NCBI GenBank assembly: GCA_903877115.1
Contig: CAIRCS010000080.1
Location: forward strand, 1-34,602
Length of the DNA: 34,602 bases
Reading direction: 5' to 3'
Source of the DNA: an uncultured Legionella sp.
GTDB lineage: Bacteria; Pseudomonadota; Gammaproteobacteria; Legionellales; Legionellaceae
This document shows positions 14,912-24,596 of this stretch, in pieces. Positions within the stretch are counted from its first letter, which is position 1. The number at the start of each line of letters is the position of its first letter. The position numbers and the translations under genes were made by a program. A model generated the notes under the pieces. The model saw only the letters and a list, made by a program, of their open reading frames with translations. It searched no databases and was not told the origin of the DNA.

Positions 14912-17201
14912 AATTGGTATTTATCGTAAACGGCAATTAAAATTTGACTTTACTGCAGCCATAGTCGTTTTTTTAATTGCCATTCCTTTGTGCTTAGGCA
15001 TTGCACTTGCCTCAGGCGCACCGCTGCTATCCGGTATTTTAAGTGGGATTATTGGCGGATTCGTTGTGGGAATTTTAAGTGGTTCCCACGTCAGTGTCGC
15101 GGGACCAGCTGCAGGCATGTGTGCTGTCGTTCTTAGCGTAATTACTCAATTAGGGGGATTCGACGTTTTTCTATTGGCCTTGTTCATTGCGGGAATTTAT
15201 CAAGTCATCGCAGGGCTACTCCGAGCCGGGTTTATCGCTGACTACGTCCCTTCTAATGTTATCCAAGGTTTATTATCTGCCGTAGGATTGCTCATTATTG
15301 TAAAACAAATTCCTCTTGCATTTACTTTGTCACATTCTATTGCCTCCTTAAAAACTGAATTATTAGATATATCGTCTGGTTTTTCTTTGGAGCCTTTAAG
15401 AGAAGTGAGCATTCACATCAATACAGGCGCTGTTATATTGTCGCTCAGTGCTTTGATGACTTTAATCTTGGTGGACAACACAAAAAACCGGTGGATTCGT
15501 TCATTACCTGGACCCTTTGTTGTTGTAGTGATGGGCATCATATTAAATGAAGTCTTCTTATTATCAGGCTCTTCCTTTGCGCAAATTGGCCCCCATTTGG
15601 TAAACATCCCAAAACACGCAGGACTCGGAGATTTTCTAGCACAAATGCAATCCCCAGATTGGTCTGCATTGAAAAACCCTCATGTCTACGTTCTGGCTTT
15701 TTTAATTAGTTCAGTTGCCTCTTTAGAGAATTTATTAAATATCAAAGCGGGAGAACGCTTAGATATCAAAAGACGGTATTGCTCTAAAGATCGCGAGCTC
15801 ATAGCTCAGGGTATCGGCAATATGGTAGCAGGTTTAGTTGGTGGCATCCCGATTACCGCTGTCATTGTCCGCACTTCGGTTAACATTCAGGCTGGCGCAA
15901 AAACTAAAATGTCCACCATTCTTCATGGCGCATTCATTTTATTTGCAATGATGCTCATCCCTGATGCGTTGAACAAAATTCCGTTATCGTCATTGGCAGG
16001 TGTTTTAATTTATACGGGATATAAACTCACAAAACCCAGTATGTATATTGCCATGTATCGACAAGGATTAGATCGGTTTATTCCTTTCCTTATCACCGTG
16101 ATTTGTATTCTTTGTTTCAATTTATTACTAGGAATTCTGGCCGGATTATTCATCAGCCTATTTTTTATTCTCAAATCGAACAGCGAAGTACGTTTGGATA
16201 TCATCAAAGAACATTATCCTAAAGGAGCCATCAGTCGCTTGATTTTGCCGCAGCAAACAACTTTCCTCAACAAAGCATCTCTTTTAGCAGAATTAGACTC
16301 CATTCCTAGAAATTCCGAATTGATTATAGATGCGCGATACTCTGATTATATTGATAAAGAAATCATTGAATTTATTAAAGAATTTCAGGCTGAGCATGCG
16401 CAGCACAAACACATTTCGCTCAATTTACTAGGATTCAAAGACCACTACCAAATTCATAATTATATTGATTTCATCAATGTCACCACGTACGAGGTACAAT
16501 CAATACTCACTCCGCACCAAGCATTGATACTACTTCAAGAAGGCAATACACGATTCAAATTAGATAAATGTATCCATCGAAGCTTTAAAACAGATATTGA
16601 ACACACAGCTAGCACGCAACATCCCATTGCAGTGGTATTAGGATGCATTGACTCCAGGGTCCCTGTAGAAACTATTTTTGATATGAGTTTCGGTGATTTA
16701 TTTTGTATCCGAGTTGCCGGCAATGTGGTAAATGACGATGTCTTGGCCAGTATGGAATATGCCTGCAATGTCGTCCGGGCAAAATTAATTGTAGTGCTGG
16801 GGCATAGTGGATGCGGGGCAATCCAAGCGGCCTGTGATGATGTCAAAAAAGGCTTCATCACACAATTACTGGCTAAAATAAAACCAGCCATTGCTGCCGA
16901 AACCTGCACCAAAAACGACCGAACTGGCAAAAACAATGATTTCGTGCACACAGTAACTCAGTTAAACATCGCCAATACGATTCATAGCATTTATCATGAA
17001 AGCCCAATTTTAGGGGATATGATTGATAAAGAAGAAATTGGCATCGTGGGCGCGCTCTATGATATTAATAGCGGTGATGTGGCTTTTCAAGATTTTTCAC
17101 CGCTTATCAATCAATTGGATACGCCTGGTGCCTCACAGTTGAATGAAAAATTAAGCAAAACCATCAAGGCAGCTAAAAGGATGCTGCCACATGCGCCGTA
17201 A
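14877..17201 (+). CDS. SulP anion transporter fused to beta-carbonic anhydrase
   Basis: 774 aa fusion. Residues 1 to about 440 are a SulP permease: [41 protein letters not shown], and about 11-12 hydrophobic segments. A STAS-like stretch follows ([20 protein letters not shown]). The C-terminus, from about 560, is a beta-carbonic anhydrase with zinc ligands Cys590 (CIDSRVP, Asp592-Arg594), His643 and Cys646 (HSGCGA). Fusions of this type are thought to couple bicarbonate or anion transport with CO2/bicarbonate interconversion at the inner membrane; the exact ion is not known here. The start at 14877 has GAGGA eight bases upstream; GTG at 14826 would add 17 unlikely residues. It overlaps ttcA by 35 bases. 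Confidence 0.93.
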   Translation: MMSLELTNTLRKIGIYRKRQLKFDFTAAIVVFLIAIPLCLGIALASGAPLLSGILSGIIGGFVVGILSGSHVSVAGPAAGMCAVVLSVITQLGGFDVFLLALFIAGIYQVIAGLLRAGFIADYVPSNVIQGLLSAVGLLIIVKQIPLAFTLSHSIASLKTELLDISSGFSLEPLREVSIHINTGAVILSLSALMTLILVDNTKNRWIRSLPGPFVVVVMGIILNEVFLLSGSSFAQIGPHLVNIPKHAGLGDFLAQMQSPDWSALKNPHVYVLAFLISSVASLENLLNIKAGERLDIKRRYCSKDRELIAQGIGNMVAGLVGGIPITAVIVRTSVNIQAGAKTKMSTILHGAFILFAMMLIPDALNKIPLSSLAGVLIYTGYKLTKPSMYIAMYRQGLDRFIPFLITVICILCFNLLLGILAGLFISLFFILKSNSEVRLDIIKEHYPKGAISRLILPQQTTFLNKASLLAELDSIPRNSELIIDARYSDYIDKEIIEFIKEFQAEHAQHKHISLNLLGFKDHYQIHNYIDFINVTTYEVQSILTPHQALILLQEGNTRFKLDKCIHRSFKTDIEHTASTQHPIAVVLGCIDSRVPVETIFDMSFGDLFCIRVAGNVVNDDVLASMEYACNVVRAKLIVVLGHSGCGAIQAACDDVKKGFITQLLAKIKPAIAAETCTKNDRTGKNNDFVHTVTQLNIANTIHSIYHESPILGDMIDKEEIGIVGALYDINSGDVAFQDFSPLINQLDTPGASQLNEKLSKTIKAAKRMLPHAP

Positions 17202-17265
17202 TTATCTTAAATTCGGCAAATTTAGGATAATCTGTCAAAATAAAAAATGCTCACGGAGAAAACCA

Positions 17266-18987
17266 ATGCGCGCTAGTCAAGCCTATATTAAAACACTAAA
17301 AGAAACCCCGAATGATGCAGAAATTATTTCGCATCAATTAATGCTGAGAGCCGGTATGATTCGCAAGCTGGGCTCAGGCTTATATACCTGGCTGCCCTTG
17401 GGGTTACGTGTTTTGCGCAAAGTAGAACAGATTGTGCGGACTGAAATGAATCGCATAGGTGCCATGGAATTACTCATGCCTGCTGTCCAACCTGCCGAGC
17501 TATGGCAAGAAACTGGTCGGTGGCAAACGTTTGGGAATCAGCTATTGACCATGGAAGATTCGAATGATCGCTCTTATTGTTTTGGACCAACCCATGAAGA
17601 AGTCATTACCGATTTAATGCGCCAAGAAGTCCAATCTTATAAAGAGTTACCTTTGACTTTTTATCAAATTCAGACCAAATTTCGTGATGAAATTCGACCC
17701 CGTTTTGGCGTCATGCGCGCCCGGGAATTTCTCATGAAAGATGCTTATTCTTTCCATCTGGATCACGCAAGTTTACAAGAAACCTATCAACAAATGTATG
17801 CCGCCTATTGCAGGGTTTTTGATCGCATGGGTTTGCAATACCGAGCCGTTGAAGCTGATACCGGAGCCATTGGCGGAGCGGTGTCGCATGAATTCCAAGT
17901 ACTTGCTGACGCAGGGGAAGATGTTATTTTCTACAGCAATCAGGGAACTTATGCCGCCAATGTTGAACAAGCTACTAGCCTGATACCCTCGCCAGCCATG
18001 CCACAGAATGAGCATCAAGCGCAGTTAATAGAGACTCCCGGGAAAAAAACTATTGCGGATCTAGCCGCATATTTAAACATTGAACCAAAAAAAACAGTAA
18101 AGACCTTAATAGTAGCCGGCCGCGAACAGCCATGGGTGGCATTGATTCTTTGCGGAGAAGATGAAGTAAATCCCGTTAAAGCGGCTAAACATCCTTGGGT
18201 ACAGAGCCCTTTACGTTTTGCGACAGAAGAAGAGATTCAACATGATTTAAAACTACCCTTCGGCTTTGTAGGTCCTCTGGCTTTGTCGATTCCAATGGTG
18301 GTAGATCATCATGCTGCGGCGATGTCCGATTTTGTCTGTGGCGCAAATCAAACAGACAAACACTATCAACACGCCCATTGGGTATCCACACCCTGTTTAC
18401 GCGAAAATGCAGATTTACGCACCGTGAGACCGGGCGATGTTAGCCCAGACGGTCAAGGCACCCTGCAAGCCTGTCGTGGTATCGAAGTAGGCCATATTTT
18501 CCAATTAGGGGATAAATATGCTCAAGCAATGCATGCTGTCGTCACTCATGAAACAGGGCAGCAGCAGGCTATGATCATGGGTTGTTATGGCTTGGGCGTA
18601 TCCAGAATGGTTGGCGCAGCAATTGAACAGCTCCATGATGAGCGCGGGATACTATGGCCTATGGCGTTAGCGCCCTATCAATTAGTGTTGATACCTATCA
18701 ATGCAAACCGCTGTCCAGAAGTCAAAGAACAAATGGAGGCCCTCTATCAACGCTGTCAGAAATTGGGTATTGATGTGTTATTAGATGATCGCAATGAACG
18801 ACCAGGCGTGCTCTTTGCCGATGCAGATTTGATTGGAATCCCTCACCGTTTAGTAATTTCCGAACGTCATTTGGCGCAGAATCAAATTGAGTACAAAGCT
18901 CGCAATCAAGAAAGTCCTGACTTATTGAATTTAAATGATTTAGATCAATGGTTGACCACTACTTTTTTATCGGGCCATACTGAATGA
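17266..18987 (+). CDS. proS: Prolyl-tRNA synthetase
   Basis: 573 aa class II aminoacyl-tRNA synthetase, bacterial type. Motif 1 surrounds LRKVEQIVRTEMNRIGAMEL, motif 2 is FRDEIRPRFGVMRAREFLMKD, and motif 3 is GLGVSRMVGAAIEQ. Between motifs 2 and 3 lies the editing (INS) domain that clears Ala-tRNA(Pro), including KTLIV and DFVCGANQTDKHY. The start at 17266 (MRASQAYI) has GGAG seven bases upstream and gives the usual length; the frame is open upstream to 17191 but those 25 residues are not family-like. It is followed at an ATGA overlap by an MFS gene. Confidence 0.97.
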   Translation: MRASQAYIKTLKETPNDAEIISHQLMLRAGMIRKLGSGLYTWLPLGLRVLRKVEQIVRTEMNRIGAMELLMPAVQPAELWQETGRWQTFGNQLLTMEDSNDRSYCFGPTHEEVITDLMRQEVQSYKELPLTFYQIQTKFRDEIRPRFGVMRAREFLMKDAYSFHLDHASLQETYQQMYAAYCRVFDRMGLQYRAVEADTGAIGGAVSHEFQVLADAGEDVIFYSNQGTYAANVEQATSLIPSPAMPQNEHQAQLIETPGKKTIADLAAYLNIEPKKTVKTLIVAGREQPWVALILCGEDEVNPVKAAKHPWVQSPLRFATEEEIQHDLKLPFGFVGPLALSIPMVVDHHAAAMSDFVCGANQTDKHYQHAHWVSTPCLRENADLRTVRPGDVSPDGQGTLQACRGIEVGHIFQLGDKYAQAMHAVVTHETGQQQAMIMGCYGLGVSRMVGAAIEQLHDERGILWPMALAPYQLVLIPINANRCPEVKEQMEALYQRCQKLGIDVLLDDRNERPGVLFADADLIGIPHRLVISERHLAQNQIEYKARNQESPDLLNLNDLDQWLTTTFLSGHTE

Positions 18988-20225
18988 ATAATACCGTCAG
19001 TTGGAAGACTTTCCATCCCGTCATCTGGATAGTCGCCACTGCATTTACGTTATTGCAATTTACGTTGCAATTGTCTTCGGCCGTTGTCATTAATGTGATC
19101 ATGCGCGATATGCATCTCAGCGCATTAACCGGCGGCCTGTTAAGCGGTTTATTTTACGTCATTTATACCGGATTACAAATTCCTGCCGGTATCCTATGTG
19201 ATCATTTTAATCCCCGCCCTATTTTGTGTGCCTGTGCCTGTATTTGCGCAGCAGGATGCTGGGTATTTGCTTCCAGCCATCATTTATTGGGCTTGTATTG
19301 CGGCCGTGGATTGATAGCAATTGGCTCCGCATTTTCTTTTGTATGCTTGACTCATTTGGTTCGTGAACATTATCCCAAACGTTTGTTTACCGTATTAATT
19401 GGCACAACCGAAACTTTGAGTTTTCTAGCTGCTATTTTTGGCATTATCGGACTGGGGGCATTGGTCAACCACTCTGGCTGGCGCGAATTCATGCAAGGCG
19501 CCGCGCTCATGGCCTTAATATGTGGGATAGGATGTTGGTATTTCATTCCGCAACACAGTCAATTATCACAAAATGGGCATATCGACCTGAAGCGGATCTT
19601 GTCAGTACTAACGAATATTCCCATATGGCTAAATGGCTTATGTGTGGGTTTCACTTTTTTATTAGTCACCGTTTTTGGGGGATTATGGGCCCCACCTTTT
19701 TTACAAATGAAATTACAATGCACGTTGGAACAAGCCAGTAATATCGATGCTATTTTTATTTTGGGCGTCGGATTTTCCTGTCCAATTTTTGGCTATCTCG
19801 CCAATAAAGTATCCTCAAGAAAACGGCTCATTGTATTCGGAAATCTTTTTAGCGCGCTCGTCTTAGTCTTGATTCTCTACCTCCCTATCCATCAGATTAC
19901 CCTTATGACTGGGATGATGCTGCTTTTAGGCCTGATCTCTGGCGCCTATATCTTAGGTTATACCTTTGCCAACGAGCTAGCACCGCCCAATACCTTATCC
20001 ACTACAACTGGATTTACGAATACGCTGGCTTTGGTCCTGACGCCCATTTTACAGCCGTGGATTGGCCATATCCTAGACGTACTCCATGTTGGACGAGGAC
20101 TCGAATTACGTGATTATCAACATGCGTTATCCATCTTACCGATTTGTATTCTCATCGCAATCGTGTGTCTGGCTGGGGTTAAATTGCCTCCTTTGTCGAC
20201 TATGTCCGTTCGGGCTCAGGAATAG
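18984..20225 (+). CDS. MFS transporter
   Basis: 413 aa with about 12 hydrophobic helices, a major facilitator superfamily permease. The GILCDHFNPRP loop between TM2 and TM3 corresponds to the MFS motif A (GxLaDrxGrr), and ANKVSSRKRL repeats it in the second half (TM8-9). RGLIAIGSAFSF and TGFTNTLALVLTPILQPW also fit. Similar permeases are common in Legionellales, where some carry amino acids, but the substrate cannot be read here. Its ATG overlaps the proS stop (18984-18987). Confidence 0.9.
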   Translation: MNNTVSWKTFHPVIWIVATAFTLLQFTLQLSSAVVINVIMRDMHLSALTGGLLSGLFYVIYTGLQIPAGILCDHFNPRPILCACACICAAGCWVFASSHHLLGLYCGRGLIAIGSAFSFVCLTHLVREHYPKRLFTVLIGTTETLSFLAAIFGIIGLGALVNHSGWREFMQGAALMALICGIGCWYFIPQHSQLSQNGHIDLKRILSVLTNIPIWLNGLCVGFTFLLVTVFGGLWAPPFLQMKLQCTLEQASNIDAIFILGVGFSCPIFGYLANKVSSRKRLIVFGNLFSALVLVLILYLPIHQITLMTGMMLLLGLISGAYILGYTFANELAPPNTLSTTTGFTNTLALVLTPILQPWIGHILDVLHVGRGLELRDYQHALSILPICILIAIVCLAGVKLPPLSTMSVRAQE

Positions 20226-20284
20226 CGTCGCAGCTTCGAGTTATTGGACTTTATACTAAGCGCTGAATTGTCAACAGATCTTAA

Positions 20285-20590
20285 TTACAGTTTCTTTCCT
20301 ACGGCTTGAATATGCTGTAACAATTTTGGATTATCAATCCCATGATATAAAACCAAATCAACTTTCCAAGGTAAGAGTAAATCGTCGATGTCATTTTCAA
20401 TTTTGAGCTTATCAGTCAAATTTAAATCATTTCCCAGCAAACATAAATCAATATCAGAATTCTCACGATGAGTACCCATTGCTCTGGAACCAAATAAAAT
20501 AACTGATTCTATATTACTATATCGACCGAAAAGAGATCTGAGCTTGTTAAAAACTTCTGGTGGTAACGGGATCGCGCTAAATTTAGACAT
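20285..20590 (-). CDS. MNT-type nucleotidyltransferase (antitoxin-like, HI0073 family)
   Basis: 101 aa minimal nucleotidyltransferase. GSRAMG (34-39) and NSDIDL (Asp46 and Asp48) form the GSx10DxD active site, and KVDLV offers the third acidic residue. The family acts with a HEPN partner. In the well-studied MntA-HepT systems the MNT protein AMPylates and silences the HEPN toxin; the HI0073/HI0074 branch is less characterised. Its ATG lies inside the end of the HEPN gene (8-base overlap), so the two are coupled. Confidence 0.88.
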   Translation of the reverse strand: MSKFSAIPLPPEVFNKLRSLFGRYSNIESVILFGSRAMGTHRENSDIDLCLLGNDLNLTDKLKIENDIDDLLLPWKVDLVLYHGIDNPKLLQHIQAVGKKL

Positions 20591-20999
20591 ATATATCTGA
20601 CAGTTTCTTTAGGAGTTCATTAAATAACAAGCAATATTGCTGACAAATCTTGCTTTCAATTTCGTTCGCAATTTGCAAATTATAGGTGTGAGAAGTTTGA
20701 TTTCGGCTTTGGATCATTTCCATCCATCCTTCACCGTCTTGGATTAGATTAAATTTAAAGGCTTCTCGTGTTGCATCACGTGAACCCGTAATGGCTGTAT
20801 TACCTTGATAGGTAAAATAATCTTTGAGGGTATTCCACGCCAATTCATGGGTGAATTCAAAAGCTTGGATCAGGCCTTGTTTTTCCAGGTAAGACAATTT
20901 TCGTTGCTGAGACAATTCGACAGCATCGTTTAATTGCCCCAGTGCTTTGGTATAGTTTTCCAAACGCTGTACCCATCGTGGGGTTTGTGATGTAGTCAT
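20583..20999 (-). CDS. HEPN-domain protein, nucleotidyltransferase substrate-binding family (HI0074)
   Basis: 138 aa, all-helical. It matches the HI0074 group: QAFEFTHELAWNTLKDYF, SRDATREAFK and ATREAFKFNLIQDG. The HEPN ribonuclease motif Rx4H is present as RNQTSH (Arg99-His104), followed by Tyr106, the position that is modified in HepT toxins. With the overlapping MNT gene it forms a complete HEPN-MNT pair, plausibly a toxin-antitoxin module. It is first in the two-gene operon, with an AT-rich 100-base upstream gap. Confidence 0.87.
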   Translation of the reverse strand: MTTSQTPRWVQRLENYTKALGQLNDAVELSQQRKLSYLEKQGLIQAFEFTHELAWNTLKDYFTYQGNTAITGSRDATREAFKFNLIQDGEGWMEMIQSRNQTSHTYNLQIANEIESKICQQYCLLFNELLKKLSDIYV

Positions 21000-21103
21000 A
21001 GTAATATTTTTACCAGTAGTTTAAAAAAATTACGCTTTTAAAAATAGCTTATTTTATAGCATGTATTTTTTATTTTCACTATACGTGCCAAAGTCTAACT
21101 TTT

Positions 21104-22498
21104 CTATTTAGGTCTACGCTTAGCCCGCTTCAGCAACCGGGCGCGATGTTTTACTTGGCGGTCGGTTAAGATGTTTTTCTTATCTTTGAAGGGATTAACA
21201 TTGCCTTTGAATTCGAGTTTCACGGGCGTACCCACTAAGCCTAATTGCTCAGTAAATCCTTTGCTCAAATACCGCTTATAGGTATCCGGCAACGCAGCCA
21301 ATTGGTTGCCATGAATCACAATGATTGGCGGATTATGTCCACCCGAATGCGCATAACGCAATTTGATACGCCGACCATTCACCAATGGCGGAGCATGTTG
21401 AGCAGTGAGGTCATTTAATAGTCGTGTTAATTTTGGTGTAGCCAAGGTTTGGATAGCAGAAGCGTAAGCATCCAAAATATCTTTAAATAAGAGTCCAACC
21501 CCACTACCGTGCAACGCTGAAATAAACCGAGTTTTAGCAAAATTAGCAAATTGTAAACGCCGTTCTAAGGTGCTACGTACCTGCTCCTTTTCTTCTTCGT
21601 CCAAACCATCCCATTTGTTCACCACAATCACCAAAGCTTTGCCCGCTTCGATAATAAAGCCTAACAAATGCATATCCTGATCGGTCAATCCTTCCCGCGC
21701 ATCCAATAGCAATAAGCAGACTTGTGAGGATTTAATCGATTGTAAGGTTTTGATAATAGAAAATTTTTCAATCTTTTCATCTACGCGTGAGCGCCGTCGA
21801 ATCCCAGCTGTATCGATTAAAGTATAAGCGTTGTCATCGCGCGTAAAAGGAATAGAAATACTATCTCGGGTCGTGCCCGGCATGTCATAGACTACGACGC
21901 GGTCTTCCCCTAAAATTCGATTAATCAAAGTTGACTTTCCGACATTTGGTCGCCCAACAAACGCGATAGCAATCCCTGAATCTTCCGGTAATACATTCGA
22001 CTCAATCAGATTAAAGTGCTCCGTACTGGCCTCTAACAAAGTACTTATGCCACGCCCATGACTAGCGGAGATACTAAATAAAGGACCTAGATTTAAGGAT
22101 TGAAAATCAGCGCAAGCAACATCCTCGTGTAAACCATCTACTTTGTTCACGACCAGAAAAATAGGCTTACTGAGTTTGCGTAATCGGGTAGCAATATCAT
22201 GATCCACAGGTGTTAACCCTGCGCGCGCGTCGACCAAAAAGAAAATGATATCGGCTTCTTCCAAAGCTTGTGCCGACTGCTTCGCCATCAAAGCATCAAT
22301 GGCGACGTCCTCAACCCCAACGCCGCCTGTATCCACCACTATGAATGCTTTATCTTCAAATAAAACATTTCCATATAAGCGATCTCGGGTTAAACCCGGA
22401 AAATCCGCAACCAAAGCATCTTGGGTACGGGTCAAGCGATTAAACAGGGTCGATTTACCGACATTTGGTCTACCGACCAGTGCAATAATAGGAATCAT
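21104..22498 (-). CDS. der: Ribosome biogenesis GTPase Der
   Basis: 464 aa with two tandem Era-type GTPase domains and a C-terminal KH-like domain. P-loops are GRPNVGKST near residue 8 and again near 181. Switch and G3 motifs are VDTGG and IDTAG, and NKVD and NKWD are the base-specificity motifs. Der is needed for maturation of the 50S subunit. The C-terminus is strongly basic ([15 protein letters not shown]). It is the last gene of the rodZ-hisS-yfgM-bamB-der string and its ATG overlaps the bamB stop. Confidence 0.97.
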   Translation of the reverse strand: MIPIIALVGRPNVGKSTLFNRLTRTQDALVADFPGLTRDRLYGNVLFEDKAFIVVDTGGVGVEDVAIDALMAKQSAQALEEADIIFFLVDARAGLTPVDHDIATRLRKLSKPIFLVVNKVDGLHEDVACADFQSLNLGPLFSISASHGRGISTLLEASTEHFNLIESNVLPEDSGIAIAFVGRPNVGKSTLINRILGEDRVVVYDMPGTTRDSISIPFTRDDNAYTLIDTAGIRRRSRVDEKIEKFSIIKTLQSIKSSQVCLLLLDAREGLTDQDMHLLGFIIEAGKALVIVVNKWDGLDEEEKEQVRSTLERRLQFANFAKTRFISALHGSGVGLLFKDILDAYASAIQTLATPKLTRLLNDLTAQHAPPLVNGRRIKLRYAHSGGHNPPIIVIHGNQLAALPDTYKRYLSKGFTEQLGLVGTPVKLEFKGNVNPFKDKKNILTDRQVKHRARLLKRAKRRPK

Positions 22499-23667
22499 GA
22501 TACGGATTTCACTTGGTAAGCATGCAAAACACCGTCAGCAGTCATAACTAAAATACGACCGTAAGAAACCTCAGGAGAAATATAAATAGGCGCACCGACT
22601 TCTTCTCGCCCGATTGGCGCACCATTTGATTTGGCTAGCACATGTAACCGCCCGCGCTTATCACCCACAATGACCCTAGAACCTAACAATACCGGCTCCG
22701 TCAAACCATTGCCTTTCAATGCAGTTTGTTTCCATTTGACTTGACCAGACGACAATTCATACGCCCAAAGGACATCATGACTATCTGTGACATACAAAAC
22801 ACTCTCATCCATTGCCATGTTTTTATAGACGGAGGCTTGTTTAGACCAAACAAACTGCCCATTGCTCACATCAAAAGCACCGATAAATCCTTGATAACTG
22901 GCCATATAGAGCCATTGATTGCGCATCAGCGGATCCGCATCAATATCAACTAAACGCTCTACATCACTCGCTCCATTAGGATAAGCAATGCCTCGTTGCC
23001 AAATAATACGGCCTTTTTCCAAATCTACGGCATCTAACTTTCCGTCCGAATATCCAACCAAAGCAATATTCCCAACCACCAGTGGTGAAGAACTCGCTTT
23101 TAAAATCAAACTCGGAGTACCATGCTCAACCACCCAAAGTTTTTTACCCGTAGCCAAATCTAATGCAAATAAATGGCCATCCATGGTTTTGACAATAACG
23201 GATTGTCGAGTTATCGCTGCTTTAGCGAGCACCTCACTTGCAACCGATGTTTCCCACAACAAGTGGCCATCAAATTGAGACAAGGCTACCACCGCACCAT
23301 TGTCGGTACTCACGATGACTTTACCGTGTGCTACGCTAGGGCCAGAAACAATGCCATGCAGTAACGGAGTGGTCCAAAAAATCTTACCGTGAGCTTGCGA
23401 TAAAGCCGTCACTCTGCCACTGGTATCTGCCGTATAGATTTTCTGCCCCACCGTGGCCGGTTTCAATTTATAATATGTAGGGGTTTGATGTGATTGACCA
23501 ATTTTAGCCGACCAGCTCCTATGCAGAGTAACTTTGGATTGAATCGCTGGCAGTGGCTTGGGTTGCAATGTATTATCTTTACCTAAAATATAATCATCTA
23601 CATAGCCACAAGCTTGTAATCCCAATCCACACAACCCCACCATGATCAATTTAAAAAAAGAACGCAT
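22495..23667 (-). CDS. bamB: Outer membrane assembly lipoprotein BamB
   Basis: 390 aa periplasmic lipoprotein of the BAM complex, which inserts beta-barrels into the outer membrane. The signal peptide ends in lipobox LQAC (Cys20). The mature part is an eight-blade PQQ-type beta-propeller with repeated blade motifs such as [45 protein letters not shown] and GQVKWKQTA. It lies 10 bases after the yfgM-like gene and is translationally coupled to der (ATGA). Confidence 0.95.
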   Translation of the reverse strand: MRSFFKLIMVGLCGLGLQACGYVDDYILGKDNTLQPKPLPAIQSKVTLHRSWSAKIGQSHQTPTYYKLKPATVGQKIYTADTSGRVTALSQAHGKIFWTTPLLHGIVSGPSVAHGKVIVSTDNGAVVALSQFDGHLLWETSVASEVLAKAAITRQSVIVKTMDGHLFALDLATGKKLWVVEHGTPSLILKASSSPLVVGNIALVGYSDGKLDAVDLEKGRIIWQRGIAYPNGASDVERLVDIDADPLMRNQWLYMASYQGFIGAFDVSNGQFVWSKQASVYKNMAMDESVLYVTDSHDVLWAYELSSGQVKWKQTALKGNGLTEPVLLGSRVIVGDKRGRLHVLAKSNGAPIGREEVGAPIYISPEVSYGRILVMTADGVLHAYQVKSVS

Positions 23668-23677
23668 GCTATCTCAC

Positions 23678-24346
23678 TTACGACAAAGAATGTACGGTTT
23701 GCACAGGTGTAGATGAAACACGTAAATTATGGCGCTTCATCTCTAAAAACACATTATTGATACCTGATTTTTCTGTATCGGATTTTGCTGCTTGATATTC
23801 GTGATCTGCTTTTTTTAATTTGCTTTGAGCATAAAAAATATCGCCACGTAATTCAGTTCGCAAAGAACTATAATTTGAGTTTTTAACCCGGTCTAGTTCT
23901 TTCAATGCAGAGTCATAGGCTTTTTCAAAAATTAAAATACGTGCCAAACGCAGACGCGCCACATCCGCCAAAACATCAAACTTAGAATGGTCAGTAACCG
24001 CTTGCAAAGTTAGTTTAGCTTGCACATACTCTCCCGCAGCCAAAAACAATTTTACTTGAATCAAACGTGCTGTATCCGCATAGACCGTATCAGAATAGTG
24101 ACTCACCAGCTGCTGCGCGTAAGCTTGCACTGATTCAGAGTCTTGACTGGAAAACGCCACCATCAAATGTTCATAAGCATTGGAAGCATCCTCAAGATGT
24201 TTATGTTGATGCCACTGCCAATATCGGCCTCCAGATATCAGCAACAACACAACACTCAGCGTCGTCACAAACACCCGATGGTGACGTTTCCACCATTTTT
24301 TAAGCATCTCAATTTGTTCTACTTCTGTCATATAAACGGTAGACAT
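23678..24346 (-). CDS. yfgM: YfgM-like SecYEG ancillary/TPR protein
   Basis: 222 aa. A short cytoplasmic N-terminus (EVEQIEMLKKWWKRHH) precedes one transmembrane helix (VFVTTLSVVLLLISGG), then a periplasmic helical TPR-like domain with LVSHYSDTVYADTARLI and VARLRLARILI. This is the layout of YfgM, which binds SecYEG and PpiD and hands secreted proteins to periplasmic chaperones. The start at 24346 has GGAGAG upstream; a longer frame to 24400 is less likely. Its place between hisS and bamB is the conserved gene order. Confidence 0.9.
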   Translation of the reverse strand: MSTVYMTEVEQIEMLKKWWKRHHRVFVTTLSVVLLLISGGRYWQWHQHKHLEDASNAYEHLMVAFSSQDSESVQAYAQQLVSHYSDTVYADTARLIQVKLFLAAGEYVQAKLTLQAVTDHSKFDVLADVARLRLARILIFEKAYDSALKELDRVKNSNYSSLRTELRGDIFYAQSKLKKADHEYQAAKSDTEKSGINNVFLEMKRHNLRVSSTPVQTVHSLS

Positions 24347-24454
24347 ACTTCTCTCCATTAATTGAATCATCCGAGCCGCACGCATCAGCAAGCGGAGCAT
24401 TTATGGGTTAGCGCACAGTCGCCGAGTATCTATAAGAGGATGTTCAACAATCTT

Positions 24455-24538
24455 TGTCATCCCCGCGTAGGCGGGGATCCATCCCTGATTGGGTACTGTA
24501 CCAACTTAAGAATAGATTCCCGCTTACGCGGGAATGAC
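24455..24538. repeat. Inverted-repeat element, related to the inner arms at 11207-11297
   Basis: Arms starting TGTCATCCCCGCGTAGGCGG and ending CGCTTACGCGGGAATGACA flank about 30 bases of spacer. The left arm matches the inner arm at 11207-11236 except for one or two bases. It lies between hisS and yfgM, inside what is otherwise a compact operon, and could form a stem-loop in the transcript. No ORF inside. Confidence 0.75.
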
Positions 24539-24561
24539 ACCGCTCTTTGAATACGCTCAAA

Positions 24562-24596
24562 ATTTCCGCTCCCTAACGGTCACGTCTCGGATTAGC
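24562..24596 (-). repeat. Short repeat at hisS 3' end (CCGAGACGTGACCGTTAGGG)
   Basis: Read on the minus strand, the hisS stop codon is followed at once by ATCCGAGACGTGACCGTTAG and GGAGCGG. Near-identical words occur at 31713-31731 (+, overlapping the pabAB stop) and at 31799-31829 (-). Three copies at gene ends suggest a dispersed family rather than chance. Confidence 0.55.
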
